This document shows positions 10,501 through 16,987 of a stretch of 64,000 nt of DNA, piece after piece (positions within the stretch are counted from its first letter, which is position 1; each line of letters starts with the position of its first letter). Source of the stretch: Ancylobacter polymorphus (GTDB lineage Bacteria; Pseudomonadota; Alphaproteobacteria; Rhizobiales; Xanthobacteraceae); the NCBI RefSeq assembly GCF_030813495.1, contig NZ_JAUSUI010000004.1, positions 62,001 to 126,000 on the forward strand, read 5' to 3'. Both the position numbers and the translations under genes were made by a program. The notes under the pieces were generated by a model. It made no database searches. It worked only from the letters and a program-made list of their open reading frames with translations, and was not told where the DNA came from.

Positions 10501-11181
10501 CTGGCGGACCCGCTGGAGGGCGCCGACCGGCTGGTGCGCATGCTGGCAGCCATTGACGAGGCGTTGCCCACCATCCGCGCCCGCGAGGCGGCGCCGGAGC
10601 AGATGCTGATCGGCCGGCCGCTGGCGGTCGTGGCCGTCGAGGCGCGATTCCAGTCCTTCCGCGGCGAGCCGCCCCCGGGCGCCGCCGCGCTGCGTCTGCC
10701 GCTGCGGCTCGGCAATCGGCGGGATGAGCAGGATGGACTTGTCGGCCATGGCGAGGGGCGGCGCTTTTCCGTCTTCGCCGCCCTCGACACCCCAACCGCA
10801 CCGCCGGCCGGCTTCGCGACGGCGAGCCAGTTCGTTCTGGTCATGGATCCGTTGGCCTCGGTGGAAATCGCCAGCGGCGTGCTGCCCGCCCGCGCGGCCA
10901 GCCTGCCGATCGACACGGTTCGGGCCGCGCTGACACGGCTGGAGATCGGCTTCAGTGCCGGGCCGGTGCTGTTTCATGGCGCGCTGCCGCTGCTGCCGCC
11001 GCCGGCCAGCACGGGCGGGCGGTGGGAATGGCATGGGAGCGATGGGGCGTCCGTGCCGATCGCTGCGCTCGGCATTGAACCGCGTTTTGAGGGCGCGCCG
11101 CCGTCCGTCGGGGAGGGGCGCCTGATCCTGCGCCGCACGGAACCCGCAGCGAAAGCGTCGCCCCTCGTAGCAGAAGGTTGA
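7546..11181 (+). CDS. Large hypothetical protein (1211 aa), operon member
   Basis: The start is the GTG at 7546, which overlaps the preceding TGA by 4 bp. No signal peptide is visible. The N-terminal ~330 residues contain RGVYLRWIVPAGLRKS followed by FPALPDQWVILRLLRR. I associate this pattern with a family of large, uncharacterised bacterial proteins encoded beside the 667-aa type. Residues ~420-470 look like a coiled coil (EKEAAEKA…QREELARLNERQSAL). The middle contains PLYIDWSVNWHTSPGG, aromatic and probably beta-structured. The C-terminal ~350 residues include LEHLWVIDDFGQW and further beta-like segments. Close packing with the 667-aa gene suggests that the two products act together. No catalytic motif is evident. 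Confidence 0.65.
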   Translation: MSPVETAAAAATAILVPIQLEALVIEGAAAPEGDLLLARHTAERGASLRWKANRVNYVSGLRTLVDPKLTPFLGAVPAAGDRLALRDSERPTTTDRGVYLRWIVPAGLRKSLAQNSLSFPALPDQWVILRLLRRATSRAEVELKAWVIDGSAYPGDAGSASLPVATPRKGGAAGPEVTAQPVGVARTLDEYDPARQAQMAHTTLTALGTAWTGSPTFSTSLAENRNVLSWHDGLEDLRDAQDKLPLASVSYAVVGWYLTPGADPLAALPLTLKSEAGAPADLDAVLKHLGWAAPLGAQGRLGPCLFHGALAHINFWDAERYRGPLLGYPQSPPAHGGLMPPEARMEVGLGTSAQAALAALVSDQFWDDEVEAKDRPKWAVLEGHLLGAADPAGLDAATRRKLDHPLGFTSLEAGQRHVLVQEKEAAEKAPGPTPAQREELARLNERQSALNGVVRGLIARGNALRIAWRERVVAVRTGTLRPDATPDPLAGLKAELDAFVEDVGRASATSLVLLTAFIQFGANLPPGWRLEAEPEPSFWVAADPVVMLAGVPGASRPALPEPLPCRTLAGVVARAPVAPERAAFPEAALAALAERLHAKGLPQAGALAALLREAALMEQAVASAAFAETAPFVGQIEWTRWKDALQARFRSGTPGQSLVLAGGDGREVLPETLVSVWGQQPWSPLYIDWSVNWHTSPGGLDDWRFATGQHPLHYDYRQPVGVPATGRANPTGVKGRSLMAPMDGRFMADALTAAIAESRLNNGDFAALTRTPLVGQELSGLGASVRRLNAQALMPRPDAALPWLSTATDQLLAQGTDALARLAAGLRIAMPAPLPPLPSAPEVPALEAGWFRLEHLWVIDDFGQWAEPIARPETRVQPHPRSRLRLGPAVDDTQCGPFARPPRLTEGARLDIAFSGGADPIRGWIYLNRLDQALVVCAGDGKLLGELALEGAVGGGAAVWRSLAEAGPVGLAAIGDPVLAHFATWLADPLEGADRLVRMLAAIDEALPTIRAREAAPEQMLIGRPLAVVAVEARFQSFRGEPPPGAAALRLPLRLGNRRDEQDGLVGHGEGRRFSVFAALDTPTAPPAGFATASQFVLVMDPLASVEIASGVLPARAASLPIDTVRAALTRLEIGFSAGPVLFHGALPLLPPPASTGGRWEWHGSDGASVPIAALGIEPRFEGAPPSVGEGRLILRRTEPAAKASPLVAEG

Positions 11182-11186
11182 ATGGC

Positions 11187-13820
11187 ATGAATTCTCGCTC
11201 GCGGCTTCACGCCTGGCTCGCCATCGCCCCCCTCGCCGCACTTCCGCTGCTCGCCGATGTGCCGGCTGCCGCTCAGACGCCACCGGCGGCCGCGCTGGTC
11301 GAGGCGCGCGTGGTGCCCGGCACACCGCCGACGCTGCAACTTCTGGTGCCGCCGGCGCCCGCGGCGGAGGGCGCGCCCCGCTCGCGTGTCGTGCAGGTGG
11401 TCGTCGATCGGCAGGTCCTCGCCGATGCCCTTGTCCGGGACCAGACGGACGAGCTCTGGCAGGATATCGGCAAGGTCAACGGCGTGTTGCGCGATGCCGG
11501 AGGCGACCCGCTCTGGTATGTCATGCGCAGCGACGCCGCCGATCCGGCGAAGGTCCGCATCGGTATCGCCAATTTCAACCTGAATGAGGGCGGCGACGCT
11601 CCGCTCATTCCCGGCAACAAGGCGCTGCGTATCCTTCTGCCGCTACGCGCCGGCGATCTCGCATTGCCCAACCGCGAGGGTCGCCCATTCCTGCCGTTGG
11701 AGGTGAGCGTCGGTATCAGCATCGACCAGCTGTCGAGGACTGATAGGGTGGACGCATGGCTGGAGAAGCCGGCCGATGTCGACCAGGAAGCCAAGGTCCG
11801 GTTCGGCACCGATGTCTCTGCATCGCTGACGGGGACGCTGGCGATCGGCGCGCCCGTGACACTGAGCTGGAAGATCGCCGACTGCGTGCAGGCGACGTTG
11901 AGCGGACCCGTCGACTATCGCCAGCCCGTGCTCGCCATCACTCCCGAAAACGGCGTGTGCGCGGGATCGAAGAAGGTGCTGGCGCTGGGGCCGGCCACCT
12001 ATCAGCTGACCGCCGAAATCTCCGGCGAGCAGGGAAGCCGCGTCAGCGTGGTCGTCACCCGCACGGTCACGCTGGATGTGCGCCGGTTCGACCAGTTCGC
12101 CAATCTGACGCTGACGCCCTCTTCCGTCCTGCCGGGCGGCAAGGTACGGGCGCGCTGGTACATCCGCGAACTCCCGGCCGACGACCGCCGCGAAGCGATG
12201 CTGTCCTGGACCGATGCCAATGGCAACCGCCGCCTGCAGCGTCTGCGCGCCTCGGCCAGCCAGACCACTTCCGGCGAGATGAGCTTCGCGGTGCCGCAGA
12301 GCGCGAGCGCGACCGATACCTCGGTACGGCTGCACTATGGCGAGGAGACCATTGCGCGCTCCTTCGACATTGAACGCTGGCAGCCCGCTGGCACTTCCAC
12401 CCTCGCCACTGGGGCCCTGCGCGGCCTCGCCTTCGCCGGCGGAAGGCTGGTCCTGTGCAGCGAACAGGGCCTTTTCCTCGCCGATGTCGGGGCCGGCGGC
12501 GGCATCGGGCCGGATGGCAGCGGCAAGACCAACGACCCGTTTCCGCCCTTTGCCCGCGTGCCGCTGCGCATTGGCGGGCAGCCGGATGCCGCGGGGCCGG
12601 TCGCCAACCGGCAGCCGCTGCAGGAGGCGCCATGCCTCGCCGTGCGTGCCATCGATGCCGAGCGCGTGGCGGTGCTGGCCCAGATCGACACGCCTGTGCC
12701 GACCCGCCCGGCCTATGCCGAGCTGACTTTGCTCTCGCCGCGCGATCAGGTCGCCTCCTATCCCGTGACGCTGACCGACGACCCGATCAACACCACGGCC
12801 GCCCAGCGCCGGGACTACCAATTGGGCATGTTGCGCGGCCGGCTGTTCGTGCAGGTGCAAATCGGCCCCATCGACCGCAAGGGAGGCCTCAATGCTCGCT
12901 CCTCGGTCAAGACCTTCTCGATCGCTGAAAGCGACATGCCCACCGGCAAGGCCGGCTGGCGAAACGAGCCGGCGCTCAGCAGCGTCGAACTCAGCCAGAA
13001 CTATGGCTGGCACCTGGTGGACGGGTTTGGGACCGACAACGAGTTCCTCTTTCTGATCAACGAGGTGACCGGGGCAACGCTGCGCTTCGAGGCAAGCCCC
13101 GACAGCGCCAAGAGGCTGGCGCAGGCCCGGTCCAGCGGCTCCCCGGCCCGGCTGACGGCCGCCCGTGAGGCGGTGGAGATCGAGTATCCCACGCCGGCGA
13201 AAGAGATGGGGAGGGAATGGGCCGCCGCGCTGTCGGCCGGTCCGGTGACCAATGTCGGCGGCGTCATCGTCGGACTGGGGGCGGGTCTCGCCTACAACCC
13301 GCAGACCAATGAGTGGCAGCAGGGCTCCTTCGGGCTGACGGGCAGCGCTGGCGCCGTTGCGGCCTATCGCGGCGACGGCGAGCCCCGCCTTTGGCTGATG
13401 AAGGCGAATGGCGAGCGCCTCAGCCTGACGGTCGAGAGCCCGCGCCTGTTCGCCGCCGACTATTTCGAGAACACGCGCGCCGCCAGCCTTCCCTATCTCG
13501 TGCTGGGCGCCAAGGTGACGACCCGTACCCGCGAGGCGCGGAACTGGAGAACGGAAAAGCGCACCGAGCTGGAGAAGAAGGATGAGCGCTCGGAGATGGT
13601 GACCTGCACGGTCAAGGGCGTCATCAGCACCGTCCCAATGGTGGTTAGCGAATTCACCCTGTTCTACCCCGATCGCCCCTTCGAGTTCGTCGGCAGAGGT
13701 GCCGACCGCAAGACCGACGTGTCCAAGGCGCATCTGGGCGCGGGCAACTGGGACGCCACCACCAGTCTCGACCCCTGCGAATCCGTTCGGATCGAGCCGA
13801 TTCCCGTGCCGAGCCCTTGA
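11187..13820 (+). CDS. Exported 877-aa protein with Ig-like and possible beta-propeller regions
   Basis: The start is the ATG at 11187, with AGAAGG nine bases upstream; an in-frame TTG at 11178 is less likely. The N-terminus has a clear signal peptide: basic MNSRSR, then a hydrophobic core, then AAAQT cleavage near residue 31. Residues ~40-200 form an unknown folded region. Residues ~210-390 show two segments with Ig-like spacing (LTGTLAIGAPVTLSWKI…, then LTLTPSSVLPGGKVRARW), common in secreted proteins. Residues ~410-780 contain repeated short beta-type stretches (LRGLAFAGGRLVLCSEQGLF) compatible with a propeller. It is the only clearly exported member of the operon core, so it may tether or receive the other products outside the cytoplasm; that is inference. 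Confidence 0.65.
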   Translation: MNSRSRLHAWLAIAPLAALPLLADVPAAAQTPPAAALVEARVVPGTPPTLQLLVPPAPAAEGAPRSRVVQVVVDRQVLADALVRDQTDELWQDIGKVNGVLRDAGGDPLWYVMRSDAADPAKVRIGIANFNLNEGGDAPLIPGNKALRILLPLRAGDLALPNREGRPFLPLEVSVGISIDQLSRTDRVDAWLEKPADVDQEAKVRFGTDVSASLTGTLAIGAPVTLSWKIADCVQATLSGPVDYRQPVLAITPENGVCAGSKKVLALGPATYQLTAEISGEQGSRVSVVVTRTVTLDVRRFDQFANLTLTPSSVLPGGKVRARWYIRELPADDRREAMLSWTDANGNRRLQRLRASASQTTSGEMSFAVPQSASATDTSVRLHYGEETIARSFDIERWQPAGTSTLATGALRGLAFAGGRLVLCSEQGLFLADVGAGGGIGPDGSGKTNDPFPPFARVPLRIGGQPDAAGPVANRQPLQEAPCLAVRAIDAERVAVLAQIDTPVPTRPAYAELTLLSPRDQVASYPVTLTDDPINTTAAQRRDYQLGMLRGRLFVQVQIGPIDRKGGLNARSSVKTFSIAESDMPTGKAGWRNEPALSSVELSQNYGWHLVDGFGTDNEFLFLINEVTGATLRFEASPDSAKRLAQARSSGSPARLTAAREAVEIEYPTPAKEMGREWAAALSAGPVTNVGGVIVGLGAGLAYNPQTNEWQQGSFGLTGSAGAVAAYRGDGEPRLWLMKANGERLSLTVESPRLFAADYFENTRAASLPYLVLGAKVTTRTREARNWRTEKRTELEKKDERSEMVTCTVKGVISTVPMVVSEFTLFYPDRPFEFVGRGADRKTDVSKAHLGAGNWDATTSLDPCESVRIEPIPVPSP

Positions 13821-13872
13821 GCCCCGCAGCACGATTGCCGCAGGGCGCCAATCCCCAGCAAGGAACAGCAAG

Positions 13873-14910
13873 ATGAGCGATACCGTAACCCCGCCATGGA
13901 CCCTGACACGGGTCCGGCAGATCGACAGCGACACGGGCAGCCTCAGCCTGACACTGGACGGGGAAAGCACGCCGAAGGTGGAGGTGACGGCCGACGGTCG
14001 GACGACCTTCAACACCTCGCTGGCGGTCGCCGGTCCCCTGTTCATGGAGGGGCCGGCAATGGCCCATTCCGGCCTCTCCGTCACCGGCGACATGAAGGCG
14101 AGCGGCAACCTTGAGGCGGAGGAGGGGCTGGTCGGCCTGGGGGCGGTGCCGGTCGGGGCCATCCTCATGTGGTCGGGTGATCCGTCGAAGCTGCCGGCGG
14201 GCTGGCATCTGTGCAACGGCGTCGGCTGGTTCGCCAATGGCGACCCGGTCCCCGACCTGCGCGGCAGGTTCATCGTCGGCCACGATCCTCGCTACGCCGA
14301 TTATGCGCAGGTTCGCACCAGCGGCGGTTCCGCCACGCGCGTGCTCAAGGTGGAGAACCTGCCCAAGGAAGAAATGATGAACCTGAAACAGTTCATCGCC
14401 GCCCGGCCGATCATCGATGGCGACACCTATGGGTTGTCGCGCAGTGTCGGCCGGGACGTGGAGGTCGGCTCCAAGGGACTGAGCGAACCGATCGACATCC
14501 GTCCGCCCTGGTACGCACTCGCCTACATCATCTATGGCGGGCGCGGCGGCACCATCAATGTGGGTAGGGAGCTGCGTGCCGAGCAGTTCCTGGTGAAGGG
14601 GCAGGGTATCGCGTCACCGTCCCGGCGCTACGTCCTGATGATGATGGAGGATGACAAGCTAAAGCTGCTCGACATGACGGACAAGGACCAGCCCAAGTCG
14701 CTGTGGGTGGCCGAACAGGGCAACCGGCAGGCCACCGGCGTCGAGGCGCACATGCAGTCCGACGGGAATTTCGTCATGTACACCAAGGAAAGCAAGCCGA
14801 CCTTCGCCTCCAATACCTACAACAAGGGCGGCATTGTTCTCCGCGTGACGGATGAGGGGACAGTCCGGATCGACGACGCGCAAGGCAAACCCGTCTGGTC
14901 GAAACCCTGA
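13873..14910 (+). CDS. Tail-collar-type protein with C-terminal bulb-lectin domain
   Basis: The product is 345 aa. Residues 1-55 share a module with the next gene (PxWxLTRV…, TDG-x-TT, NTSL-x-V-x-GPL). Residues ~95-140 match the phage tail collar fold: VGAILMWSGDP, LPAGWHLCNG and PDLRGRFIVG. The C-terminal ~110 residues look like a bulb-type mannose-binding lectin: MQSDGNFVMY fits the QxDxNxVxY sugar-binding signature, and SRRYVLMMMEDDKL looks like an earlier, degenerate repeat. No phage genes surround it, so this is probably a fibre or surface adhesin in a non-phage operon. The joining of a collar to a lectin suggests carbohydrate recognition. Start chosen: ATG at 13873 after AGGAACAGCAAG. 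The gap to the preceding gene is 52 bp. Confidence 0.75.
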   Translation: MSDTVTPPWTLTRVRQIDSDTGSLSLTLDGESTPKVEVTADGRTTFNTSLAVAGPLFMEGPAMAHSGLSVTGDMKASGNLEAEEGLVGLGAVPVGAILMWSGDPSKLPAGWHLCNGVGWFANGDPVPDLRGRFIVGHDPRYADYAQVRTSGGSATRVLKVENLPKEEMMNLKQFIAARPIIDGDTYGLSRSVGRDVEVGSKGLSEPIDIRPPWYALAYIIYGGRGGTINVGRELRAEQFLVKGQGIASPSRRYVLMMMEDDKLKLLDMTDKDQPKSLWVAEQGNRQATGVEAHMQSDGNFVMYTKESKPTFASNTYNKGGIVLRVTDEGTVRIDDAQGKPVWSKP

Positions 14911-14949
14911 TGCATCGCCGCTGAACTTCAGGCGTGAAAGGACACGGCC

Positions 14950-15558
14950 ATGATCGACCGGACCGTGAGGCCGAAATGGAGGCTGACCCGCGTCGCCCAG
15001 GAGGACGACGACCTCAAGCTCACCTGCGTCGGCCAGACTGAACCGGCGCTGGAAATCACCACCGACGGCAAGACCACGCTCAACACGTCGCTGACCGTGA
15101 AGGGGCCGCTCACCCTGTCGCAGCCGATCTCCGGGGACGGGGGCACGGTGAAGGTGGCGGGCGGGCTTACCGTCACCGGGCCGGTCGAGGTGCCGGGCGG
15201 CATCACCGGGCCGGGGGCGGTGCCGCGCGGCGTGATCCTGATGTGGGGGGGGGGGGGCGACCCGGGGCGGCCGCCGGAAGGCTTGGCACTCTGCGATGGC
15301 CGCAACGGCACGCCCGACAGGCGGGCCAGATTCCCCGTCGGAGCCGACAGCGGCGCCTTCCCGGCGAACCAGGCGGGCGGCACGGTGGAACATATCCACC
15401 GCATCGACCACGTTTACCACCTTGGCGCGGTAAGAAATGCCGACGGCAAGGAGTTCGGCGTCGTCTCACCGCACGCGTTGCAGCGTCTGACCTGCGACAC
15501 CCAGCACGCCGTGCACTTCCCGCCCTATCTGGCGCTGCATTTCATCATGAAGCTCTAG
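14950..15558 (+). CDS. Tail-collar-type protein containing a 13-G tract
   Basis: The product is 202 aa. The N-terminal ~50 residues parallel those of the preceding gene (PKWRLTRVAQ; TDGKTTLNTSLTVKGPL). Next comes a Gly-rich beta-like region and then a collar domain: PRGVILMWGGGG, PPEGLALCDG and PDRRARFPVG. The C-terminus has a His-rich segment (GGTVEHIHRIDH), often seen at the tip of collar proteins, and ends in PPYLALHFIMKL, the usual family ending. It lacks the lectin domain of its neighbour. The four-glycine run is encoded by thirteen consecutive G (15245-15257), a likely slippage site. As sequenced, the frame is intact. Last gene of the operon by direction and spacing (39 bp). Confidence 0.7.
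   Translation: MIDRTVRPKWRLTRVAQEDDDLKLTCVGQTEPALEITTDGKTTLNTSLTVKGPLTLSQPISGDGGTVKVAGGLTVTGPVEVPGGITGPGAVPRGVILMWGGGGDPGRPPEGLALCDGRNGTPDRRARFPVGADSGAFPANQAGGTVEHIHRIDHVYHLGAVRNADGKEFGVVSPHALQRLTCDTQHAVHFPPYLALHFIMKL
15245..15257 (+). repeat. Homopolymer of 13 G inside the second collar gene
   Basis: Thirteen G in a row lie in the codons after LMW of the collar domain (ATG TGG then GGG codons). The paralogue upstream has ordinary mixed codons at the equivalent MWSGDP position. Gain or loss of one or two G would shift the frame and remove the C-terminal half. A sequencing length error at such a tract is also possible. Confidence 0.85.
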
Positions 15559-15639
15559 ATCGGTAAAACGTTCCCTATCAATCATTTAGAGGCTGATTCA
15601 CCGATCGGGTCGATTCAACTTGATCGGATCAGGCTCTAG
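15552..15639. repeat. Intergenic repeat-like block bounded by GCTCTAG direct repeats
   Basis: GCTCTAG occurs at 15552-15558 (over the collar gene stop) and again at 15633-15639. Between them lie related segments: GATTCACCGATCGG, GTCGATTCAACTTGATCGG and ATCGGTAAAACG. I recall similar TTGATCGGATCA-rich intergenic repeats in Hyphomicrobiales. The block contains two GATTC (GANTC) sites and falls between the operon end and the next gene. The rest of 15640-15763 shows no gene. Confidence 0.4.
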
Positions 15640-15763
15640 GGAACTGTGCGACGTCTCCCACGCATGTCTGACATTCCCGACCCCACCGTGATATGCCATT
15701 CCGTTACCGGCGCACCCGTTATGCGCCTGAGGCGGGCCATAGATGCGAGGCGGTGGGGCAGGC

Positions 15764-16987
15764 ATGGGCGGAGCGTCACGACAATCCGCAGTTGAGGACG
15801 GGGCCGCCTTCGACCTGCTTCGCCGCGCCTGTGCCGCGGCGGCTCCAAACGGCGTGTCGGCCTCCCTTACCGCCGCCCCCGACCGGATGGTGAACTGGGA
15901 GCTATTCCTGCGTCTGGTGGAGCGGCACCGTGTGCCGGGCCTGGTCCATGCCGGGCTCGGGCGCCTTCCCGACATCCTCCCCGACGAGATTCGGCAAGCG
16001 ATCGCCCGACAGGCTCAGGCGCTGGCGCGGCGCAATCTTACCCTCGTCGCCGCCACCGTCCGACTCCAGACGCTGTTCGACGCCGCCGGCATCGAAGCCA
16101 TCTTCTTCAAGGGCGCGTTGCTCGGGCAGCGGGCCTACGGCTCGGTCGCGGTCAAGCACGCCAAGGACATCGACTTTCTGGTGCCGCCGGAGGACCTCGC
16201 GGCGACCTTCGCCCTGCTCGCCGGGGAAGGCTACCAGCCGGTCCTCCCCGCGGCGCCATTGACGGCGGCCAAGATCGACGCGCTACGGGACTTCCAGATC
16301 GAGGCGGTGATGGCCGATCCGGCGCGCGGCGTACAATTGGAGCCGCATTGGCGGTTGACCGAGAACCGTCGGCTGCTGCCGCTCGGCCCGCTTCGGGCGG
16401 GGGCCGGCAAGCGCGAGTGCCTCGGCGGTGTGCCGGTTCGCGGCTTTCATCCCGACGATGAGTTCGCCTATCTCTGCGTCCACGGCCTGCGGAGCGGCTG
16501 GTTTCGGCTGAAATGGCTGGCCGATCTTCATGCCCTGCTGGCGGGGAAGGCAGAGGAGGAGCGGCTACGCCTCTATCGCCACGCCGAGACCCGGGGGGCG
16601 GGCCCGGCCGCCTTGCTGGCTTATGGCCTGTGCCGCGACCTGTTCGCGCTCCCGGTGCCGGCCGCGCTGGCCGGTCCGGTCGAGGCGCCGCTGCAACGGG
16701 CCATGCGTAGGCTCTGCCACGCGTCTCTCGGTGCCAGCTACCCGCACACTTCGTTGAGCCAGGTGCTGCTCCAGGCGCTGCTGCTGCCCATGCTGCATGC
16801 GGTGGCGTGTGGGCCCGCTCACGTCGGCAGCGAGATTGGGCGCTGGGCGATCGACGGCCGGGACGTGATGGAATTGCCGCTGCCGCGCTACCTGCATTTT
16901 CTCTACCCGCTGCTGCGCCTGCCGCTCTGGGTCCGCCGGCAGATCGCGGGAAGAGGCATGTTCAGCGGCATGCGGCGTGCCCCGTGA
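15764..16987 (+). CDS. NTP_transf_5-type nucleotidyltransferase family protein
   Basis: The product is 407 aa from the ATG at 15764 (an in-frame ATG at 15743 would add 7 residues). Residues ~110-150 have FFKGALLGQRAYG followed by KHAKDIDFLVPPEDL, the motif pair of the uncharacterised nucleotidyltransferase family (Pfam NTP_transf_5), with the DxD-type pair at ~136-138. A further conserved area is LEPHWRLTENRRLL. The C-terminal half is helical and ends in a basic tail. Members of this family often lie in peptide or polysaccharide clusters beside exporters, and this gene overlaps an ABC exporter by 4 bp. The substrate is unknown. It lies about 205 bp beyond the large operon and may or may not be co-transcribed with it. 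Confidence 0.75.
   Translation: MGGASRQSAVEDGAAFDLLRRACAAAAPNGVSASLTAAPDRMVNWELFLRLVERHRVPGLVHAGLGRLPDILPDEIRQAIARQAQALARRNLTLVAATVRLQTLFDAAGIEAIFFKGALLGQRAYGSVAVKHAKDIDFLVPPEDLAATFALLAGEGYQPVLPAAPLTAAKIDALRDFQIEAVMADPARGVQLEPHWRLTENRRLLPLGPLRAGAGKRECLGGVPVRGFHPDDEFAYLCVHGLRSGWFRLKWLADLHALLAGKAEEERLRLYRHAETRGAGPAALLAYGLCRDLFALPVPAALAGPVEAPLQRAMRRLCHASLGASYPHTSLSQVLLQALLLPMLHAVACGPAHVGSEIGRWAIDGRDVMELPLPRYLHFLYPLLRLPLWVRRQIAGRGMFSGMRRAP

Noticed and set aside
7519..11325. Antisense open frame of over 1,200 codons opposite the 1211-aa gene
   Set aside because: Same shadow effect: Arg-, Gln- and His-rich translation, no start context, and it spans the junctions of three plus-strand genes.
13873..15558. 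Prophage or phage-tail locus
   Set aside because: Only collar-type domains are present; there is no terminase, portal, capsid, sheath, tube, baseplate, lysis or integrase gene nearby.
462..15558. Extracellular contractile injection system
   Set aside because: No sheath, tube, baseplate (gpJ/VgrG-like) or AAA+ ATPase could be recognised, so the collar domains alone do not support it.
15243..15566. Alternative-frame gene beginning at the G tract
   Set aside because: The translation is Gly/Arg-rich and the intact collar frame explains the region; it would only appear after slippage.
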